Shown one piece after another: positions 59,916-64,000 of a DNA stretch of 64,000 bases (its first letter is position 1; each line of letters begins with the position of its first letter). Origin of the DNA: Kumtagia sp052180275 (GTDB taxonomy: Bacteria > Pseudomonadota > Alphaproteobacteria > Rhizobiales > Rhizobiaceae); the NCBI RefSeq assembly GCF_052180275.1, contig NZ_CP197465.1, positions 2,170,001-2,234,000 on the forward strand, in the 5' to 3' direction. The notes beneath the pieces are model-generated. The model had not been told where the DNA came from. It ran no database searches and saw nothing but the letters and a program-made list of their open reading frames with translations. The translations under genes were made by a program, and so were the position numbers.

Positions 59916-61862
59916 TCAGCTGACGATGCGCAGGTTCGAAAGCTCGTTGGCGATTTCCTCGAACACCACATTCAGGGTGGCACCGGTGGCGTTCCAGAAC
60001 AGCACCTTGTTCTTGTCGATGCGCGACGGCGAGGCGCATGCCTTCAGGAGGTCGATCTGCTGCTTTTCCGCCGTCTTCTTCGCGTCCAGATCGAGAGCGA
60101 CGGTCATGACGATGATCCTTCCCCCGTTGGGATTCCCATTGGCGTCGAGTCGGGAGAAGGTTCCATTGTTGCAGAGCGCCTTGAAATGCTCGTTCATGGC
60201 GGCGGTGTAGTTGGTGTTGGTGAAGGTGGTCTTGGGCACGGCGGTGCTGGTGCCCTGGAAGATGCGCCCGGTCTTCGTGGTGTCGACGACCATCTTTCCA
60301 TAGCCCATCGACGAGTAGATCGACTTGTTGCCCGTGCTGTCCGAATAGGCATTTCCGTTCGCATCGCCGAGCGAATCCGGCGTGTAATAGGTGTTGGCGC
60401 CGTCGGTAACGACGATGACGACCTTGTCGTTTCCCTTTTCCGTCTCGGCCCGGCCGCCGGTGAACGGCGCGGTGCTGGAGACCGTCCGCCAGCCCCAGGC
60501 CATGCCCTCGGGGACGTTGGTGGCGCCGAGCGGCTGCATGGCGTCGATCGCGTTGTTGATGACGGTCTTGCCGGCTGCGGTCGACACGTCGGTGAGCGGG
60601 GTGATGGCGGTCGTCGTGCAGCTCTGGTTGGGGCCGATGAGGGTTTTGTCGGTGGCGGTTCGGAAAGTCTCCGCATCCTTTTCAGGAGCTGACGTCGGGA
60701 AATACTTCGGCATGTATTTCTGCCGCTTCACATTCGTGTCGCTGAGAACGTCGGGCCACCAATTGTTGTAGGACCGGATGGGATCGGCCTCATCCGGCGC
60801 GAACATCGGCACGAACAGCGTCGCCGGCGTGCCGCTAGACGGAGCGGCGTCGTTCACGTCATAGGGCGAGGGGCGAGCTTCGACACATCCCTTCCAGTCG
60901 GCGAATGGACCGGTGGTGAGGGCGGACCAAGTCTTGCAGCTGCCATTGTTGTTATAGGCGGTGCAGGTTTTGTACGAACGCAGGATTTCCTTGTAAAGCG
61001 TGAAGCGCGTGACCTTCTGGTTCTCCTGCGTGCCCCAGGCGGTGCCCTTCTTGTAGTAGACGCCGCCAGCCGCCTCCACCCTCTTGTTGGCGTTGGCGGT
61101 CTTCATCGTCGTCCAGTCGAAATTCTCGTGATGGATCGGTGAAATGCCGTCCAGGTCCATCCATGTTTCGGTCTGGTGGTCCGGCCCGACATTGACGGAC
61201 GCGGCGAACGGCACCAGCGAGAACTGCACCGGTTTCGGCACCTGCTTCATCTGCTCGGACTGGGCGGAAAGCGTGGTGACGAGTTCCTTCGCCGCCGCCT
61301 TGAGCAGGTCCATGCGAACCTGGCTGGAACTGCCGCCCTTCTCGGACATCGAGCCGGAGTTATCGAGAACCATCGCAACCTCCAGCGTGTTCTTCAGCTT
61401 GATCTCGGAGGTTTCCGTGAAATTGACGGTCGTCACGGCTTTATTGCCGAGCAGGCTGGTCAGCGCCGGCAGGAAATAGGGGTCGTACTCCATGACCGCC
61501 TTGAGCTTCAGCGTGCCGCCGCCGACATTCTCCTTTGGCAGCACAATCGTCAGCGTGGCCTTGTCGGGATCCACCCCGTTCAGATTGGCCTTGAAGAAGT
61601 TCTCCGCGTATATCCTGACATCCGCATCGGCCATGCCGGCGAGATAGACACGGGCGCTGGCGATGCCGGCCGCGTCGAGCGCATTGAGGGTTTGCGTGCG
61701 TTCGCGGGTCATCTCTGCATAGTCTATCGCGACGGCCAACCCGCCCAGGAGCGGCACCATGCAGATAACGGTCATCATGGCGAAGTTGCCGCGCTGGTCT
61801 GACCAGAATTTCCGGAACATTGAACGCATCCGCTTATCGTTTTTCTTGGAGGATGGTCGCAT
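59916..61862 (-). CDS. TadG-like pilus/secretion protein with VWA domain
   Basis: 648 residues. An N-terminal TadE/G-type membrane segment follows a basic start (FRKFWSDQRGNFAMMTVICM, helix about 28-46). A von Willebrand factor A domain begins at about 163 with the MIDAS motif MVLDNSGSMSEKGG and is interrupted by a long insert (about 260-420) before DKVVIVVTDGANTYYTPDSL. It is probably anchored in the inner membrane with the VWA part in the periplasm. It stands alone, without other tad genes nearby, as often seen in rhizobia. Met12 or Met15 may be the real start, since the first ATG lacks a clear ribosome site. Confidence 0.85.
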   Translation of the reverse strand: MRPSSKKNDKRMRSMFRKFWSDQRGNFAMMTVICMVPLLGGLAVAIDYAEMTRERTQTLNALDAAGIASARVYLAGMADADVRIYAENFFKANLNGVDPDKATLTIVLPKENVGGGTLKLKAVMEYDPYFLPALTSLLGNKAVTTVNFTETSEIKLKNTLEVAMVLDNSGSMSEKGGSSSQVRMDLLKAAAKELVTTLSAQSEQMKQVPKPVQFSLVPFAASVNVGPDHQTETWMDLDGISPIHHENFDWTTMKTANANKRVEAAGGVYYKKGTAWGTQENQKVTRFTLYKEILRSYKTCTAYNNNGSCKTWSALTTGPFADWKGCVEARPSPYDVNDAAPSSGTPATLFVPMFAPDEADPIRSYNNWWPDVLSDTNVKRQKYMPKYFPTSAPEKDAETFRTATDKTLIGPNQSCTTTAITPLTDVSTAAGKTVINNAIDAMQPLGATNVPEGMAWGWRTVSSTAPFTGGRAETEKGNDKVVIVVTDGANTYYTPDSLGDANGNAYSDSTGNKSIYSSMGYGKMVVDTTKTGRIFQGTSTAVPKTTFTNTNYTAAMNEHFKALCNNGTFSRLDANGNPNGGRIIVMTVALDLDAKKTAEKQQIDLLKACASPSRIDKNKVLFWNATGATLNVVFEEIANELSNLRIVS

Positions 61863-62208
61863 GAATGATTGAACATCCCGTCTGCCGGGATGGTTAAAGT
61901 TTGCGGGATTGATTCAGCCTGGGTTAACCACCGGCACAGAAGGCAGCCGACGGTCGTTTCAGGGGGAGGGGCCGATCGGCGTATCCGGCTTGGTATCGGG
62001 TAACTGCGGGCCGTGGCGTTCCGCCGTGCCGCACGGCGGGAGCGGCCGGGATGATATGGAAGCGGCTTTCCGGAAGCCATTTTGTACGGTAGGGCAGGGC
62101 TGTTCAGTCAAAGCTGGTGACAGGGTGAACACTCTCGGTTAATCCGGGCGCGGCCGGCCGCAACTCCTGCGGCCGGGACACGAGCGAAATGTCAGGTGCG
62201 GTGCGGCT
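61863..62208. other. Intergenic region between divergent TadG-like and HAD genes
   Basis: 346 bp without a convincing gene. It should contain the two divergent promoters. GGTTAAAGTTTGCGGG and GGTTAACCACC near 61890-61930 are the only notable words; no operator was recognised. Confidence 0.4.
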
Positions 62209-63060
62209 TTGGTAGACTTCGTTGAATCGCTGGACGAGCTTTCCGGCTCGTATTCCGCCGTGCTCTGCGACGTATGGGGTGTCGTCCACAACGGCGTCTC
62301 GGCCTATCCGGATGCCGGTGTGGCGCTAGGGCGGGCGCGCGAAAAGGGGCTGGCGGTGGTGCTGATCACCAATTCGCCGCGCCCGCATGAAGGGGTGGAG
62401 GAGCAACTCGCGGCGCTCGGCGTGCCGGACAGCGCATGGGACCGCGTCGTGACCTCCGGCGATGTCACCCGCGACCTGATCCGCCAGGGGCCGCGCCGCA
62501 TCTTCCATCTCGGGCCGGAGCGTGACCAGCCGATCTTCGACGGCATCGATGTCGAGCTTGTCGAAGAGCAGGAAGCGTCGGCGATCGTCTGCACCGGCCT
62601 GTTCGAGGACGAGCTGGAGACGCCGGAGGATTATGCGGAACAGCTTCGCCGCCTTCGCTCGCGCGACCTGCCATTCATCTGCGCCAATCCGGACATCGTC
62701 GTGGAGCGCGGCCACAAGATGATCTTCTGCGCCGGCGCGCTGGCGCGCGACTACGCCCTGCTCGGCGGCCGCACGCTGATCGCCGGCAAGCCGCATCGGC
62801 CGATCTATGTGGCGGCGCTTGCCGCGGCCGGCGAGGTGCTGGGCCGCCCTGTCGCGGAAGCCGATGCGCTGGCGATCGGCGACGGCATGCTGACCGACAT
62901 CAAGGGCGCCGCCGACAATGGCATCGATGCCTTCTATGTTTCCGGCGGAATCCACGCCAGGGATTATGGCGATGTCGACGATCCCGACCGCGAACGCCTC
63001 GCGGCCTTTCTGCAGCATCACGGCCGGTCGCCCGTCGCCGTGATCCCGCGGCTGAGATAA
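62209..63060 (+). CDS. HAD-superfamily hydrolase (TIGR01459 type)
   Basis: Phosphatase-like protein of 283 residues, start TTG at 62209. HAD motif I SAVLCDVWGVVHNGV, motif II VLITNSPRPHEGV, and motifs III/IV LIAGKPHRPIYVAAL and AIGDGMLTDIKGAADNGIDA. It is related to the NagD/PGP branch; the substrate is unknown. It lies 15 bp before ribF, a pairing common in Alphaproteobacteria. Confidence 0.9.
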   Translation: MVDFVESLDELSGSYSAVLCDVWGVVHNGVSAYPDAGVALGRAREKGLAVVLITNSPRPHEGVEEQLAALGVPDSAWDRVVTSGDVTRDLIRQGPRRIFHLGPERDQPIFDGIDVELVEEQEASAIVCTGLFEDELETPEDYAEQLRRLRSRDLPFICANPDIVVERGHKMIFCAGALARDYALLGGRTLIAGKPHRPIYVAALAAAGEVLGRPVAEADALAIGDGMLTDIKGAADNGIDAFYVSGGIHARDYGDVDDPDRERLAAFLQHHGRSPVAVIPRLR

Positions 63061-63075
63061 ACGGATCCGCGCATC

Positions 63076-64000
63076 ATGACGACAGGCGGTTTCGATTGGC
63101 TGAAGGGTTCGCAGGCGCTCCCCGGGCGGTTGCGCGGCGGCGTAGTGGCGATCGGCAATTTCGACGGGATGCATCGCGGCCACCAGGCCGTTCTGGAGCG
63201 GGCGCTGCAGGAGGCGCGAGCCCTCGGCATCCCGGCGCTGGTGCTGACCTTCGAGCCGCATCCGCGCTCGGTGTTTCGCCCGGATATCGCCCTGCCGCGC
63301 ATCACGCCGGCGCCGGTGAGGGCGCGGCTGACAAGGCTGCTCGGTTTCGACGCCATCGTCGAGAGAGAATTCACCCGCGACTTCGCCGGTCTGTCGGCCA
63401 ATGACTTCATCGACGAGGTGCTGGTCCGGCAACTCGGCGTCGGCCATGTCGTGACGGGTTTCGATTTCCACTTCGGCAGGAACCGGCAGGGCAACCCAGG
63501 CTTCCTGATGGAGGCCGCTGCGGGCAGGGGTTTTGGCGTCACGCGGGTCGAGGCATTCAGCGACGAGGGCGGCGACGTCGTCTCGTCCAGCCGGATCAGG
63601 AGCCTGCTGGCGGCCGGCGACGTGCCGGAGGCCAATGGACTGCTCGGCTATCGCTTCACCGTCGAGAGCGAGGTCATCCACGGCAAGAAGCTCGGCCGCA
63701 CGCTGGGTTTCCCGACTGCCAACATGGTGCTGCCGGAAGACGCGGTGCTGCGCCACGGCATCTACGCGGTGCGGCTGCGCCGGGCGAATGGCGACCTGCA
63801 TGACGGCGTGGCGAGTTTCGGCCGTCGCCCGACGGTCGATACCGACGGCGAGCCATTGCTGGAGACCTATGTCTTCGATTTCGAAGGCGACCTCTACGGC
63901 GAGGTCTGCGACGTATCGTTCTTCGCCTACCAGCGCGGCGAGGAGAAGTTCGACGGGCTGGACGCGCTGCTCGACCAGATGAACCGCGACAAGGAAGAGG
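63076..64000 (+). CDS. ribF: Bifunctional riboflavin kinase/FAD synthetase (3' end beyond window)
   Basis: Makes FMN and then FAD from riboflavin. The 308 visible codons start MTTGGFDWLKGSQALPGRLR. The nucleotidyltransferase domain has VVAIGNFDGMHRGHQAVLER and VVTGFDFHFGRNRQGN. The riboflavin kinase domain has GKKLGRTLGFPTANMVLPED, ASFGRRPTVD and LETYVFDFEGDLYGEVCDVS. Only a few C-terminal residues are missing at the right edge. Confidence 0.95.
   Translation, partial: MTTGGFDWLKGSQALPGRLRGGVVAIGNFDGMHRGHQAVLERALQEARALGIPALVLTFEPHPRSVFRPDIALPRITPAPVRARLTRLLGFDAIVEREFTRDFAGLSANDFIDEVLVRQLGVGHVVTGFDFHFGRNRQGNPGFLMEAAAGRGFGVTRVEAFSDEGGDVVSSSRIRSLLAAGDVPEANGLLGYRFTVESEVIHGKKLGRTLGFPTANMVLPEDAVLRHGIYAVRLRRANGDLHDGVASFGRRPTVDTDGEPLLETYVFDFEGDLYGEVCDVSFFAYQRGEEKFDGLDALLDQMNRDKEE

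Noticed and set aside
59916..61862. TadG-like gene as part of a Flp pilus (tad) locus
   Set aside because: No other tad/cpa genes are adjacent; it is annotated as a lone VWA/TadG-like protein.

Overview
The window is GC-rich chromosomal DNA of a member of the Hyphomicrobiales (Rhizobiales). The best fit is a Mesorhizobium-type Phyllobacteriaceae. Evidence: the flagellar locus has the rhizobial order and rhizobia-specific parts (MotC, MotE, MotD-type FliK, the atypical regulator FtcR/Rem, the LuxR pair VisN/VisR, several flagellin paralogues, a FliG with EHAQ instead of EHPQ). There is also a CIRCE-controlled groESL, a DUF1489 protein, an IS5/IS427-type insertion sequence and many RIME-like palindromes. 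The species call is inference.

Region 1 (1-30.8 kb), flagellum and motility. Reading leftwards (minus strand): fliP-fliL-flgH-motE-flgI-flgA-flgG-fliE-flgC-flgB, an unknown inner-membrane protein, fliI, flgF and a DUF1217 gene form tightly overlapping operons. An IS5-family element sits exactly in the fliP stop codon and separates it from three flagellin genes. These are followed by fliF, a FliH-like gene, motB, motC, fliK, a lytic transglycosylase, ftcR and the hook gene flgE, which runs off the left edge. Divergently (plus strand) lie motA-fliM-fliN-fliG-flhB plus an unknown gene. visN-visR (minus strand) close the locus. Chemotaxis genes, flhA, fliQ, fliR, flgK, flgL, flaF and flbT are not in the window.

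Region 2 (31-45.4 kb), an uncharacterised catabolic island. A minus-strand operon (SDR, PLP-dependent D-hydroxy-amino-acid lyase of the DSD1 type, NTF2-like protein) faces a plus-strand operon (RidA, M81/MlrC-like metallopeptidase, amidohydrolase/deacetylase, SDR). A flavin monooxygenase with an N-terminal NTF2-like domain, an RpiR-type regulator, a NitT/TauT-type ABC importer and a Gfo/Idh/MocA oxidoreductase follow. A 10-12 bp word occurs as a perfect inverted repeat in one divergent promoter region and once more in front of the rpiR gene and the ABC operon, so one regulator may control the whole set. The substrate is unknown; an N-acylated or peptide-bound D-beta-hydroxy amino acid is a hypothesis.

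Region 3 (45.4-64 kb), mostly housekeeping: a disrupted alpha/beta hydrolase carrying a RIME-like insertion, gatC-GNAT-gatA, ydcF-like, DUF599, sdaA, DUF1489, a possible ECF sigma-factor remnant, fumC, DUF805, a glutathione S-transferase, groES-groEL with CIRCE, a TadG-like VWA protein, a HAD hydrolase and ribF running off the right edge. No tRNA, rRNA or CRISPR array was recognised. RIME-like or other palindromic repeats occur at seven places.
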